Shown one piece after another: positions 1 through 7,087 of a stretch of 64,000 nucleotides of DNA. A program made the position numbers and the translations under genes. The notes under the pieces were generated by a model that ran no database searches, was not told where the DNA came from, and saw only the letters and a program-made list of their open reading frames with translations. Each line of letters begins with the position of its first letter. The stretch's first letter is position 1. The DNA is from JAKAWW01 sp049965095 (lineage in GTDB: Archaea; Micrarchaeota; Micrarchaeia; Micrarchaeales; Micrarchaeaceae), in contig JBMFWR010000002.1 of the NCBI GenBank assembly GCA_049965095.1, positions 1-64,000 of the forward strand, given 5' to 3'.

Positions 1-331
1 CAACTAATCTTATCTGTTTTCCCTTCATTTTCTGGCGTGCAATAAATTCATAGAGCTCCTTTATGATTTTTGATGCTGTTTTCCTGACTTTAGAGAATAT
101 TGTATAATTGAACTGCGTTTTATAATGAAGTATTCTTCCTATTTCGTTTGTCGATAGAAATTCTGCAAGTTCCCTATCTGTTAAATGCAATATCTGTTTT
201 ATCACTAATGCGACAATATGTTTGGCATACTTTCCAGTATGCCCATATCTCTTTGATACTATTCTTGCATACGCAAGAACCTCTGGTATTTTATATTTTA
301 GGTCGCCTATTTTCATGTAATCATCTCGCAT
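1..331 (-). CDS. Transposase, N-terminal part, cut by window edge
   Basis: An open frame on the minus strand starts at ATG 331 (in-frame second ATG at 316) and runs off the left edge without a stop, giving 110 residues. The protein is basic and helical, with segments such as KYAKHIVALVIKQILHLTDRE followed by EFLSTNEIGRILHYK, the style of the N-terminal domain of IS4/IS5-like DDE transposases in archaea. The catalytic Asp region would lie beyond the edge, so family and integrity cannot be judged. The flank 332-462 holds no gene apart from the promoter of the next one. It shows that a mobile element borders the radical-SAM locus. Could also be another DNA-binding protein. Confidence 0.55.
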   Translation of the reverse strand, partial: MRDDYMKIGDLKYKIPEVLAYARIVSKRYGHTGKYAKHIVALVIKQILHLTDRELAEFLSTNEIGRILHYKTQFNYTIFSKVRKTASKIIKELYEFIARQKMKGKQIRLV

Positions 332-462
332 GGTATTGGCAGGGATTTGTCTTCGAAAGAGAGAGAAACCTGCTTTCCATGCGGGTTTTATTTATAGTCA
401 AAGCAAGAGTATTTCAGCGCAAATGTATTTAAAAATTCAACTTCCTATATTAACGAGTTTAT

Positions 463-1044
463 ATGGAAAAATGCTTGCTTTTGGCATTTGAAGATTCAAA
501 AGATCTGAGCAAAGAGTTGGAGCAATTTGACAGGGTTGATGCTTACGGCCCTCTTGCAAAAGTAGATACAGCAAAGTTAAAAAACCTGCATATATTCAGG
601 CAATTCTTCTGGATAGAGAACTACAAACTCTCTAAGGAGAAGTATAGTTTGTGTATCATACGGCATCCAGATATATGGGGTGAACCAATAAATTGGCTGA
701 GAGCCATAGCGGCCATAGCGGAGAGTGTCAATGGCAAACTTGTCGGTGTGTTTTGGATGCCTAGTGAGATAGTGGCGTTTGATTTTTTCCTTACTTCAAT
801 AATTGGAAAGAACTTGGTATTGGAGACTATATATACATCGCATAGCAGAGCATGCAGAAGTAACAGCTTTGTAGTAGAGTATAGAATATTGAAAACCCAA
901 AAGGGGATGTTGTCCTTTTATAGGAGTCATAAGATGGAGATAATGCGCAGATTTTACCAGACAGTGGGCACCTTCTACTGGGAGATGTCAATTGATAAGG
1001 CAAGGCAACTGCTCAAAAAGAAACACATGCTCGATGAGTTATAG
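463..1044 (+). CDS. Uncharacterised protein, possibly a degenerate Rossmann methyltransferase
   Basis: This 193-residue protein is not confidently recognised. A TATA-like element (TATTTAAAAATTC, about 426-438) lies about 25-30 bases before the ATG, so the mRNA is probably leaderless. The middle part (IIRHPDIWGEPINWLRAI, then GKLVGVFWMPSEIVAFDFF) resembles the second half of small class I SAM methyltransferases, where a strand ending in an Asp/His motif is followed by a helix and a Gly-containing strand, but no glycine-rich SAM loop is seen at the N terminus. The basic C-terminal tail ends six bases inside the convergent kinase-domain gene. Role unknown; it may simply flank the radical-SAM operon or act with it. 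Confidence 0.6.
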   Translation: MEKCLLLAFEDSKDLSKELEQFDRVDAYGPLAKVDTAKLKNLHIFRQFFWIENYKLSKEKYSLCIIRHPDIWGEPINWLRAIAAIAESVNGKLVGVFWMPSEIVAFDFFLTSIIGKNLVLETIYTSHSRACRSNSFVVEYRILKTQKGMLSFYRSHKMEIMRRFYQTVGTFYWEMSIDKARQLLKKKHMLDEL

Positions 1045-1785
1045 TGTAGTTATATCCCTGCTTTGCAGAATATATACCTTGCCTCTTTTTATCGCAAATT
1101 CTATGTCTTGGGGATAGCCAAACAGCCTTTCTATCGATATGGCGGTACTGCATAGCTGTTTTAATTTTCTCGCAGTAATTAGGTTTTCTCCTGTGCGGCT
1201 TAATATCTTATTATTTGTTTTAGAAAAGTAATATGTGGTGGGTGTTCTCGCCCCAGAAACAAGGGCTTCTCCTAGTCCCCTAATTACCTCTACAATTACC
1301 TTATCTCTATCCCCTTTTATTGGATCTGCTGTGAATATGACGCCTGCTCTGTCTGCGTCAACCATCTTTTGTATTATTATTGCCATCTCGATCTTGCCTG
1401 TCTTCCCGGTTTTTGACGCATAAATTGCCATAACATTAGATATGGACTTGTAGATGGCTTTTATTGCAGTATATATATCATCTATGTCGACATTTAGTAC
1501 GGTTTTGAACTGGCCTGCAAAACTAGATTCCCGGGAGTCTTCTACTGTAGCTGAACTGCGCACAGCTACTTTTCCAGTTTTTATAACTGTCTTATACCAT
1601 TTTTTAATTTCACTGATGAGACCTTTGCGGGCTGTTCGATTTTTAAACTGTTTTATGGCTTTGGTGGTAATGACTAAGAACGGGGGAACGTTGAATCTTG
1701 CATTGTATAGCGTTAAAAGCGAAAATGCTTTGCCTCCCACAATTTTCCTAGGGCCCACCCCTGTTTGAAGTATTATCGACTGCAT
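1039..1785 (-). CDS. PEP synthase/PPDK-type ATP-grasp domain, stand-alone
   Basis: A 248-residue protein made only of the N-terminal nucleotide-binding domain of the dikinase family (PEP synthase, pyruvate phosphate dikinase, rifampin phosphotransferase). Seen: VGGKAFSL near residue 17, the phosphate-loop-like VRSSATVEDSRESSFAGQ at about 75-92, AGVIFTADP, GLGEALVSG, and the closing QDIEFAIKRGKVYILQSRDIT. In this family the domain uses ATP to phosphorylate a histidine on a separate swivel domain. Here that histidine domain is encoded two genes upstream. ATG 1785 was chosen over TTG 1797, which would overlap the previous stop. It is the last gene of the four-gene operon and converges with the gene at 463-1044. 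Substrate unknown. Confidence 0.85.
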   Translation of the reverse strand: MQSIILQTGVGPRKIVGGKAFSLLTLYNARFNVPPFLVITTKAIKQFKNRTARKGLISEIKKWYKTVIKTGKVAVRSSATVEDSRESSFAGQFKTVLNVDIDDIYTAIKAIYKSISNVMAIYASKTGKTGKIEMAIIIQKMVDADRAGVIFTADPIKGDRDKVIVEVIRGLGEALVSGARTPTTYYFSKTNNKILSRTGENLITARKLKQLCSTAISIERLFGYPQDIEFAIKRGKVYILQSRDITTL

Positions 1786-1789
1786 TTGA

Positions 1790-3886
1790 TTACCCAATAA
1801 TCCTATCTAATACCATTGCAATGTTATCCCTTTGCACAGTGTCGCAACTATTGATATTACCTGTTTGTTTTAATGCACGCGCCCTACAACCGCCACCGCA
1901 CAAATATAACAAGCCACACTTGGCGCAGTCGGAGTCTTGATTATCAAACTCATCTCTCGCAAACTTGGGTATCAGGCCCCTGGGATCTTCAAGAATGCCT
2001 GCTTTATTCAATTTGGCATCAAATATATTGGACTCAGGCATGTCCAACTCGGAGCAGCTGTTGACTAAGCCATCGCTCCTTATATATATCCTGTTGAAAC
2101 CTATCCCACAGCTATTTGGATATACTTCCATATCAAAATGCCTATTGGTCGATATAGAATCCTCACAATTGACAAGCCACTGCAGCGTAGTTAATCTTTG
2201 GTCTGCAGTTAGAATGTAATCCAAATGTTTTTCAGCATTACCACCCACATGCAGATCTGTAAATGTTATTTCATCTACTCCAAGACGCTTGAAAAACTCT
2301 GTGAACTCCTTTGTGGTGCTATAATTTTTTGTTGTAACCACGCTTCTTATTTCTATTTTATGTGGTGTTTCAGCTTTTAACCTCTTTATTGTCTCTACGG
2401 TATGGTCAAATACGCCATTGCCCCTTATTATATCATTGGCATCTTTAAGGCCGTCTATGCTAAATATCAGCTTTAGCTTTTCTTTTCCTTTTAAACTGTT
2501 TAATATCCTCTCTGTAAGCACCCCATTGGTAAATATCTCTACGCTCCAGCCCCTTTCTTCCTTTTTATTTGTGTCTTGGATATATTCTAGTATTTTACCA
2601 ATTCCAGGATAGAGAAACGGTTCGCCACCAAAAAGAATTATTTTAGATCCTTTTGGAATCGAGTGAATTATTTTGCACCATTCCTCTACTGTGAGTGCCC
2701 TTTGGCGCTTGAAATTCCTGTTAAAACATATTTTACAGTTAAGATTGCAGCTTAAAGACAGTTCCAACATAAAAATATAAAATCTTGGTTTTTTTGGTTT
2801 CTGTGTTTCAGCCCATATAATTCCTTCATTTTTTAATTGCCTAATTGAGTTTTTGACAGTTAGTATAGGTAAATCATCTGGAATTGTCTTCTTGATAATT
2901 GCTTCTATCGTATCTTTCCCTAGGTCTGATAAGCGCATGTATTTTAGTTGATCAAAGTTGAATAGATGACCTTTGTAATATACATAAGATTGCTTGAGCT
3001 TGAATTCCTTCAGTTCCTTTATGTTTCTTAGATACAAATCTATTAATGCCCTTTTTGGTTTTTGCTCGCCATACTTTTTGTCTAGGTCTGGGAATTTCCT
3101 AAATATCTTCTTCGCAGCTTTCATATATATATTTTGTGAAATGAACAGCTCCCTTTGGATATCGACAATAAATGTGTAAAGTTGGATAATTATATTTTTA
3201 ATCTTGTGATGTTTTGATTTTGATAGAACCGATTTTCTGTATTCCTTTGCTGCTTTGATCATATCATATGTTTCGCCTAGCGTAAGTCTTTCTTCTAGAT
3301 AATCGGAGATCTTCATGCGAAGTTCTTTGGTTTTTTTACTGAACTTTTTATCCCGTTTTTGTAATTTAACAAATTCCTGCTTTGTATCAGGAATCTGAAA
3401 TCCTGCAAGCATTTTATATACTAAATATATTGCTGTGCCTTTGTAATCAGATAGGTTAAGAAGGGTCTTTTCCACATCTAATTTGTTTCTTGCAATTAGC
3501 CTTTGGAGTATTTGTTCCATTGCACCGTAAGTGAATACCTCATTATACAAAAAGTATACTTGTGACTTGAAGAACAATTCTGAGAGAATAAGCTCAGCGT
3601 CGGCCAAGTTTACCCTGTTAATAGTTTTTGTAATATACACATCTTCGTCCCTTATTTCTTTTAAATACCTCCTTATCCTATCATCAAAAAATTGCTTTGC
3701 TTTTTTAAACTTTTCTTCTGTCAATACCCAATCAGAAAGCAAGGCCGTATTTGCCCTTAGATTTGAAGTTTCTACCTGGAATTCAACTGAATTTTTGTAT
3801 AGGTAACTGAAGCCCTTCTGCATCATCCGGGCATTAATCAGATACTTTATGTCATTTTCTTGCTGGCTCAACAAGTATGACACCAC
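1790..3886 (-). CDS. Radical SAM/SPASM protein fused to a long helical N-terminal domain
   Basis: A 698-residue two-part protein. Residues about 375-698 form a radical-SAM enzyme: the CxxxCxxC cluster motif is C380, C384, C387, GGEP lies at 420-423, and a Cys-rich SPASM-type tail (CAKCGLLYLCGGGC near residue 660) should bind auxiliary Fe-S clusters. SPASM enzymes usually modify peptides or carry out related radical chemistry. Residues 1-370 are highly helical and charged; parts such as TAIYLVYKML and the LGETYDMIKAAKEYRKSVL segment recall the central domain of PEP-synthase-like dikinases, which would complete the split dikinase here, but this is inferred from memory. Residues 340-360 look like a small winged helix. 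GTG 3886 overlaps the upstream gene by 35 bases; ATG at residue 21 or 22 is an alternative start. Confidence 0.85.
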   Translation of the reverse strand: MVSYLLSQQENDIKYLINARMMQKGFSYLYKNSVEFQVETSNLRANTALLSDWVLTEEKFKKAKQFFDDRIRRYLKEIRDEDVYITKTINRVNLADAELILSELFFKSQVYFLYNEVFTYGAMEQILQRLIARNKLDVEKTLLNLSDYKGTAIYLVYKMLAGFQIPDTKQEFVKLQKRDKKFSKKTKELRMKISDYLEERLTLGETYDMIKAAKEYRKSVLSKSKHHKIKNIIIQLYTFIVDIQRELFISQNIYMKAAKKIFRKFPDLDKKYGEQKPKRALIDLYLRNIKELKEFKLKQSYVYYKGHLFNFDQLKYMRLSDLGKDTIEAIIKKTIPDDLPILTVKNSIRQLKNEGIIWAETQKPKKPRFYIFMLELSLSCNLNCKICFNRNFKRQRALTVEEWCKIIHSIPKGSKIILFGGEPFLYPGIGKILEYIQDTNKKEERGWSVEIFTNGVLTERILNSLKGKEKLKLIFSIDGLKDANDIIRGNGVFDHTVETIKRLKAETPHKIEIRSVVTTKNYSTTKEFTEFFKRLGVDEITFTDLHVGGNAEKHLDYILTADQRLTTLQWLVNCEDSISTNRHFDMEVYPNSCGIGFNRIYIRSDGLVNSCSELDMPESNIFDAKLNKAGILEDPRGLIPKFARDEFDNQDSDCAKCGLLYLCGGGCRARALKQTGNINSCDTVQRDNIAMVLDRIIG

Positions 3887-4220
3887 TTTTTCTTATAATA
3901 ATCTTATCTCCTGTTTTTATTTTGCTTGTTGCTCCTTTTACACCTATAATACACGGTATCTTGAATTCGCGTGCTACTATTGCAGCATGTGATAAAATAC
4001 CCCCTAATTCAGTGATTATGCCGCTTGATTTAAGCATTATTGGCAGATATTTTGGATAAGTTGCTTCTGCGACGAGTATAAATTTGCTTCCTACTCTTTT
4101 TTTGCTGAAATCCTGTAGAAGAAGCGCTTCCCCTGTGGTATCCTTGGGAAATGCTGCTGTGCCTGTAAGTCTAATAAATTTTTGATTTTTAAGCCTTTCT
4201 GGCATATTCGCAACGGTCAT
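3852..4220 (-). CDS. Phosphohistidine swivel domain protein (PEP-utilisers mobile domain)
   Basis: A 122-residue protein that is a lone phosphohistidine carrier domain of the PEP synthase/PPDK family. The signature TELGGILSHAAIVAREFKIP is present, with the predicted phospho-acceptor His at residue 78 inside GGILSHAAIVARE, and KIKTGDKI near the C terminus. In complete dikinases this domain swings between the ATP-grasp site and the substrate site. Here it is separate, between the two radical-SAM genes, overlapping the upstream gene by 32 bases and the downstream gene by 35. The PEP/pyruvate-binding TIM barrel is absent from the operon, so the acceptor is unlikely to be pyruvate. ATG 4220 is preferred over the preceding TTG; ATG at residue 6 is also possible. 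Confidence 0.85.
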   Translation of the reverse strand: MTVANMPERLKNQKFIRLTGTAAFPKDTTGEALLLQDFSKKRVGSKFILVAEATYPKYLPIMLKSSGIITELGGILSHAAIVAREFKIPCIIGVKGATSKIKTGDKIIIRKSGVILVEPARK

Positions 4221-5325
4221 CAAATTTTACACCTGTTCTATTTGCATAAGCCGGACAGCCAGTGCAGTATGTGCTATAAGCACATGAAGAATTACTGCAA
4301 TATTCCCTTTTATAACCATAAGTTTTAGTAAAATTGACCTCCTGATTCACATTGCCCATTATTTGGCCTTCATCCCCGTAAAAAAGGATGCATGAATAGA
4401 CTGTACCATCGGGCAGAACCTCTGCTTTTGATTCGCCTGGATTGCAGCAAGGGGATAATATAGCATCGAAATCTGTTTCCATCGGTTTAATGTTTAAGTA
4501 TTTGTAACTAAACGGCGCATCAAAATAAACATTCTTTTTTATCTTGTTCTTATATTTATTATATATATCAAAAAATTCCTTCATAGAATAAAGTGTAGAT
4601 TTATCAAAATCTCCAAAAACTGTAACATACCTCCAAACCCAGGCACCACATGTTGAAAGGTTGTTGACAAAATCAATTAATTGCTCTATCTCATTGATAT
4701 TCGTTTTGAGTATGGCAGTACTTAAACCGTACCTGATTTTACCATCTACAATGTTAAGTATAATATTTTTTAATTGTTGCGATGGGTCAAGGCCAAGTAT
4801 TTTCTTGCTATTCTCTGGTTGTAAACTCTGAAGCGATAAATTCAGTTTTGTCTGATTTTTCTTCAAAAAATCAACGATCTCTTCAGTTAGAAAGAAGCCA
4901 TTTGTAGTTATATCTGCTCTAATGCCTTTTTCGTGCGCCCTCTCAATAAGTTTGCGTGTGGTAGGCCAGTTAAGTGGATGTAGCGGTTCTCCACCGAGTA
5001 TGTTCATGGTGTTTATACCTCGCTCATCGCACATTTTAACGGTTGCATTTATAGTTTCATCAGACATCTGTTTTGAATCTGCTAGATTTATACCAAGAAG
5101 TTTTAGATAGCAAAAGCTGCATCTAAAATTACATAAAAATGAAGGGTAGACTTCTAAGTATATTGGTGCATTTAATCTTTTTTTATTGTTATATCTATTA
5201 TCAATTATTCTGCAATTGTCTGGAATATCCTTTGCTAAAAAATACCCACCTAAAACGGAATCCTCATTTACTAATATGCCAATATTTTCAAGGCGCGCAA
5301 CTTTTACAGGAAATTCTGACTGCAT
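4189..5325 (-). CDS. Radical SAM/SPASM domain protein
   Basis: A 378-residue radical-SAM enzyme. The [4Fe-4S] motif CNFRCSFC has cysteines at 65, 69 and 72, GGEP is at 111-114, and the C-terminal third carries many cysteines (SPCCNPGES, VYSC, YCSNSSC, YCTGCPAY, DRCEYA) typical of a SPASM or twitch extension with auxiliary clusters. Such enzymes install thioether, C-C or epimerised residues in ribosomal peptides or modify cofactors and proteins; the substrate here is unknown. ATG 5325 follows a TATA box at 5341-5352 by about 25 bases, so a leaderless transcript can begin here, although a longer transcript from 5527-5537 is also possible. It is the first long gene of the operon and overlaps the swivel-domain gene. 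Confidence 0.88.
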   Translation of the reverse strand: MQSEFPVKVARLENIGILVNEDSVLGGYFLAKDIPDNCRIIDNRYNNKKRLNAPIYLEVYPSFLCNFRCSFCYLKLLGINLADSKQMSDETINATVKMCDERGINTMNILGGEPLHPLNWPTTRKLIERAHEKGIRADITTNGFFLTEEIVDFLKKNQTKLNLSLQSLQPENSKKILGLDPSQQLKNIILNIVDGKIRYGLSTAILKTNINEIEQLIDFVNNLSTCGAWVWRYVTVFGDFDKSTLYSMKEFFDIYNKYKNKIKKNVYFDAPFSYKYLNIKPMETDFDAILSPCCNPGESKAEVLPDGTVYSCILFYGDEGQIMGNVNQEVNFTKTYGYKREYCSNSSCAYSTYCTGCPAYANRTGVKFDDRCEYARKA

Positions 5326-5340
5326 CAAAATGCACTATTG

Positions 5341-5352
5341 CCCTTTTTATGG
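5341..5352 (-). promoter_or_regulatory. TATA box before the radical-SAM operon
   Basis: The minus strand reads CCATAAAAAGGG, centred about 22 bases before ATG 5325, the spacing expected of an archaeal TATA box in front of a leaderless start. It could give the operon its own promoter, separate from the one before the small ORF at 5379-5498. Confidence 0.5.
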
Positions 5353-5378
5353 CTAACAGAAAAATGGACGAGCGTGTT

Positions 5379-5498
5379 TTATTCTATGCAGTGGCCCCCT
5401 TTCGCCAAGAATGCATAATACCTAGGATCTATAGTTGCTGTTTTTAATATTACTTTCGTCCCTATTTTTTTCTCGTTCGTTTTAATAGATGAGGTCAT
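5379..5498 (-). CDS. Small peptide of 39 residues, candidate substrate of the radical-SAM operon
   Basis: An ATG-started ORF, too short for routine calling, lies on the same strand only 53 bases before the first radical-SAM gene. It is preceded by a strong TATA-like element (CTATAAAAAAC, 5527-5537) about 30 bases before the ATG. The N-terminal two thirds are rich in Lys, Thr and Ile; the C terminus reads YYAFLAKGGHCIE, with one Cys, a Gly-Gly, two Tyr and an acidic end. Size, position and leader-plus-core look suit a ribosomally made modified peptide (RiPP) precursor, but nothing in the sequence proves this. It could be a chance ORF in an A+T-rich leader. Confidence 0.42.
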   Translation of the reverse strand: MTSSIKTNEKKIGTKVILKTATIDPRYYAFLAKGGHCIE

Positions 5499-5526
5499 TT
5501 AACCACTTAATAATTATAGTATTATT

Positions 5527-5537
5527 GTTTTTTATAG
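5527..5537 (-). promoter_or_regulatory. TATA box upstream of the 39-residue ORF
   Basis: CTATAAAAAAC on the minus strand, about 30 bases before ATG 5498. A second A+T-rich element (ACTATAATTAT) follows at about 5512-5522. Transcription from here would cover the small ORF and probably the whole radical-SAM operon. Confidence 0.42.
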
Positions 5538-5613
5538 CTTTTCTTCAAAGTTTAACTATGGCCCTGACATTTATATTTAATCTGCTCTGTTGAATAATTG
5601 AATATATCGATAT

Positions 5614-5754
5614 TTATAACTTTTTACCTCCGCAAATTACAGTTATGCATTTACATTTTGCTGAGCGCATAAATGGCCACGCAATATCTTTTGTTTCGCT
5701 GTGGAAGTAGCTCCTCCAATAAAATGGCTTGCTGGAGCCTGTTGCGATAGGCAA
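5614..5754 (-). CDS. Possible 46-residue Cys-containing small protein or gene remnant
   Basis: The minus frame is open from 5835 to the stop at 5614 and reads like coding sequence (for example KPFYWRSYFHSETKDIAWPF), ending CKCITVICGGKKL with three cysteines and a Gly-Gly. No ATG precedes the conserved-looking part; the best start is TTG 5754, which has a weak TATA-like TTTATT about 28 bases upstream (near 5781-5788). Other genes here also appear to use leaderless TTG starts. ATG 5670 would leave only 18 residues. It lies between the GNAT gene and the 39-residue ORF, on the same strand as the radical-SAM operon. It may be a second peptide substrate or the 3' end of a decayed gene. Confidence 0.3.
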   Translation of the reverse strand: MPIATGSSKPFYWRSYFHSETKDIAWPFMRSAKCKCITVICGGKKL

Positions 5755-5815
5755 AAAAGAGAGATGTTCGTTGAAAAATGAATAAAGAGTATCTACCAGG
5801 AGGGTATTAATAACT

Positions 5816-6364
5816 TCAAAGAGCCTTAAACATTCTTATGCTGTCAAAATATTCATTTCCAAAGCGCGCAATTTTAGGTATTGTGCCAGCTTTTTGAAAG
5901 CCAAGCTTTTCGTAAAGGTGAATGGCTCCAGGATTGTTTGAGTATACATCAAGCACTACAAGCCTAAAATTGGATTTCTGCGCTAGAGTTAGCAGCTGAT
6001 CTATAATCATGCGCCCTATGCCTATGTTTCTGTAGCCCTTCGATATTGCTATGCCAAGTGTGCCGGCCTCTTTCTCCCTGCCGAAATTCCTTATTATGCT
6101 TGCATCAGCTACCAGCTTGCCTTTGTCAAATGCTGCAATTGCAACCTCGTCGCCTGCAATTATATTGCTAATTTTGTTTGCCAGGTAGCGTGCTTCTGAA
6201 GCATAATCCTGAGGCACGTTGAGCTTTATTGGTGCATCTTCTTCTACAAGCTCGTTTATAAATAACAGGTATTGCTCCGTAAGGTTTGTATCTGGTATCC
6301 TCAACTCTATTGTAGCGCCATTTTTTGCGACAAATTCCATCAATTTGCTTCCAGGCTCCATCAT
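5816..6364 (-). CDS. GNAT-family N-acetyltransferase
   Basis: A 182-residue acetyltransferase of the GNAT fold. The acetyl-CoA pyrophosphate-binding motif is seen as GYRNIGIGRMIIDQL in the third quarter, followed by the VLDVYSNNPGAIHLYEKLGFQKAG segment that closes the family's C-terminal half. The N-terminal half (LRIPDTNLTEQYLLFINEL) is also typical. It transfers an acetyl group from acetyl-CoA to an amine; the substrate (protein N terminus, small molecule or polyamine) cannot be told. ATG 6364 was chosen because a TATA-like ATAATAAAAATG lies about 30 bases upstream; a TTG at 6385 is less likely. It stands alone on the minus strand, divergent from the Nudix gene. Confidence 0.85.
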   Translation of the reverse strand: MMEPGSKLMEFVAKNGATIELRIPDTNLTEQYLLFINELVEEDAPIKLNVPQDYASEARYLANKISNIIAGDEVAIAAFDKGKLVADASIIRNFGREKEAGTLGIAISKGYRNIGIGRMIIDQLLTLAQKSNFRLVVLDVYSNNPGAIHLYEKLGFQKAGTIPKIARFGNEYFDSIRMFKAL

Positions 6365-6555
6365 GCACCACCATATATGCTGCAATTAATATCATTTTTA
6401 TTATTAATACTTGTTTATGATAAAGCCATTGCTACCTTTAGTTCTTTCTGCTTTTTTGCAGGGCAGATGACAGGGCGGTTCGGGCAAAGCTTTTAAATGA
6501 CAGAAACAAATTAGACATACCAAGCTTTTATATAGATTATTTTGAACATATCTTT

Positions 6556-7074
6556 ATGTATGAGCATATTTCCGCTGGGCAGACGGCAAGAAGCCTGTAC
6601 GCAAAACTTCCGAAATTCCCGGATGGACGGATAAATTTCTCTGCCTCCGACATTGCGTCAGTTATTACCGCTTATGTATTCTATGACGGAAAACTGCTTC
6701 TGCTAAGAAGGAGCGATAAAGTGAGGCATTACAAATTGATGCAGGATGCTGTATCTGGCTATTTGGACAAAATAAAGGATCCTGTCGAGAGGATACTTGA
6801 AGAGGTGCAAGAAGAACTCAAAATAAGGCACGAGGATATTGCAAAAGTTGCAAAAGGCAAGAAATTTCCTTTTCTTGATAATAATGATGGAGTAGAATGG
6901 ATGATAGCGCCCATATTGATAATATTGTCAAAGAGCCCTAATATAAAGCTTGACTTTGAAAATAATGAATATGCACAGGTATATCCAGAATCGATATCTA
7001 GCCATGATACTTTAGCTGGGCTTGAGATAGGGCTCGGAGATATAATAAAGCTGTACGATATGGCTAAAAAATAA
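6556..7074 (+). CDS. Nudix-like hydrolase domain protein
   Basis: A 172-residue protein with the strand pattern of the Nudix fold (SVITAYVFYDGKLLLLRRSDKV) and a degenerate Nudix box, SGYLDKIKDPVERILEEVQEEL, in which the metal-binding glutamates of the EExxEE part are kept but the usual Arg is replaced. Nudix enzymes hydrolyse nucleoside diphosphates linked to another group; the substrate is unknown. A TATA box (CTTTTATATAG, 6525-6535) lies 25 bases before ATG 6556, giving a leaderless start. The glycosyltransferase gene follows within 13 bases, so the two are probably cotranscribed. Confidence 0.7.
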   Translation: MYEHISAGQTARSLYAKLPKFPDGRINFSASDIASVITAYVFYDGKLLLLRRSDKVRHYKLMQDAVSGYLDKIKDPVERILEEVQEELKIRHEDIAKVAKGKKFPFLDNNDGVEWMIAPILIILSKSPNIKLDFENNEYAQVYPESISSHDTLAGLEIGLGDIIKLYDMAKK

Positions 7075-7087
7075 AATAGTGTTTTTG

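Noticed and set aside
148..432. 94-codon plus-strand ORF
   Set aside because: It lies opposite the transposase frame at 1-331, has no family resemblance, and its composition looks like a reverse-frame shadow.
1235..1768. Two plus-strand ORFs of 62 and 104 codons
   Set aside because: They are antisense to the conserved ATP-grasp gene, with Ser/Thr/Val-rich shadow composition.
5139..5447. 102-codon plus-strand ORF running into the spacer
   Set aside because: Mostly antisense to the first radical-SAM gene and to the 39-residue ORF; no coding features of its own.
5644..5706. 21-codon plus ORF with an upstream TATA-like ATTTATAAC
   Set aside because: It is antisense to the more protein-like minus frame at 5614-5754 and no longer than chance.
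5341..5815. Possible structured noncoding RNA in the spacer before the radical-SAM operon
   Set aside because: Local complementary stretches exist, but no known RNA motif (C/D box, H/ACA, riboswitch core) could be identified, and coding-like frames explain part of the region.
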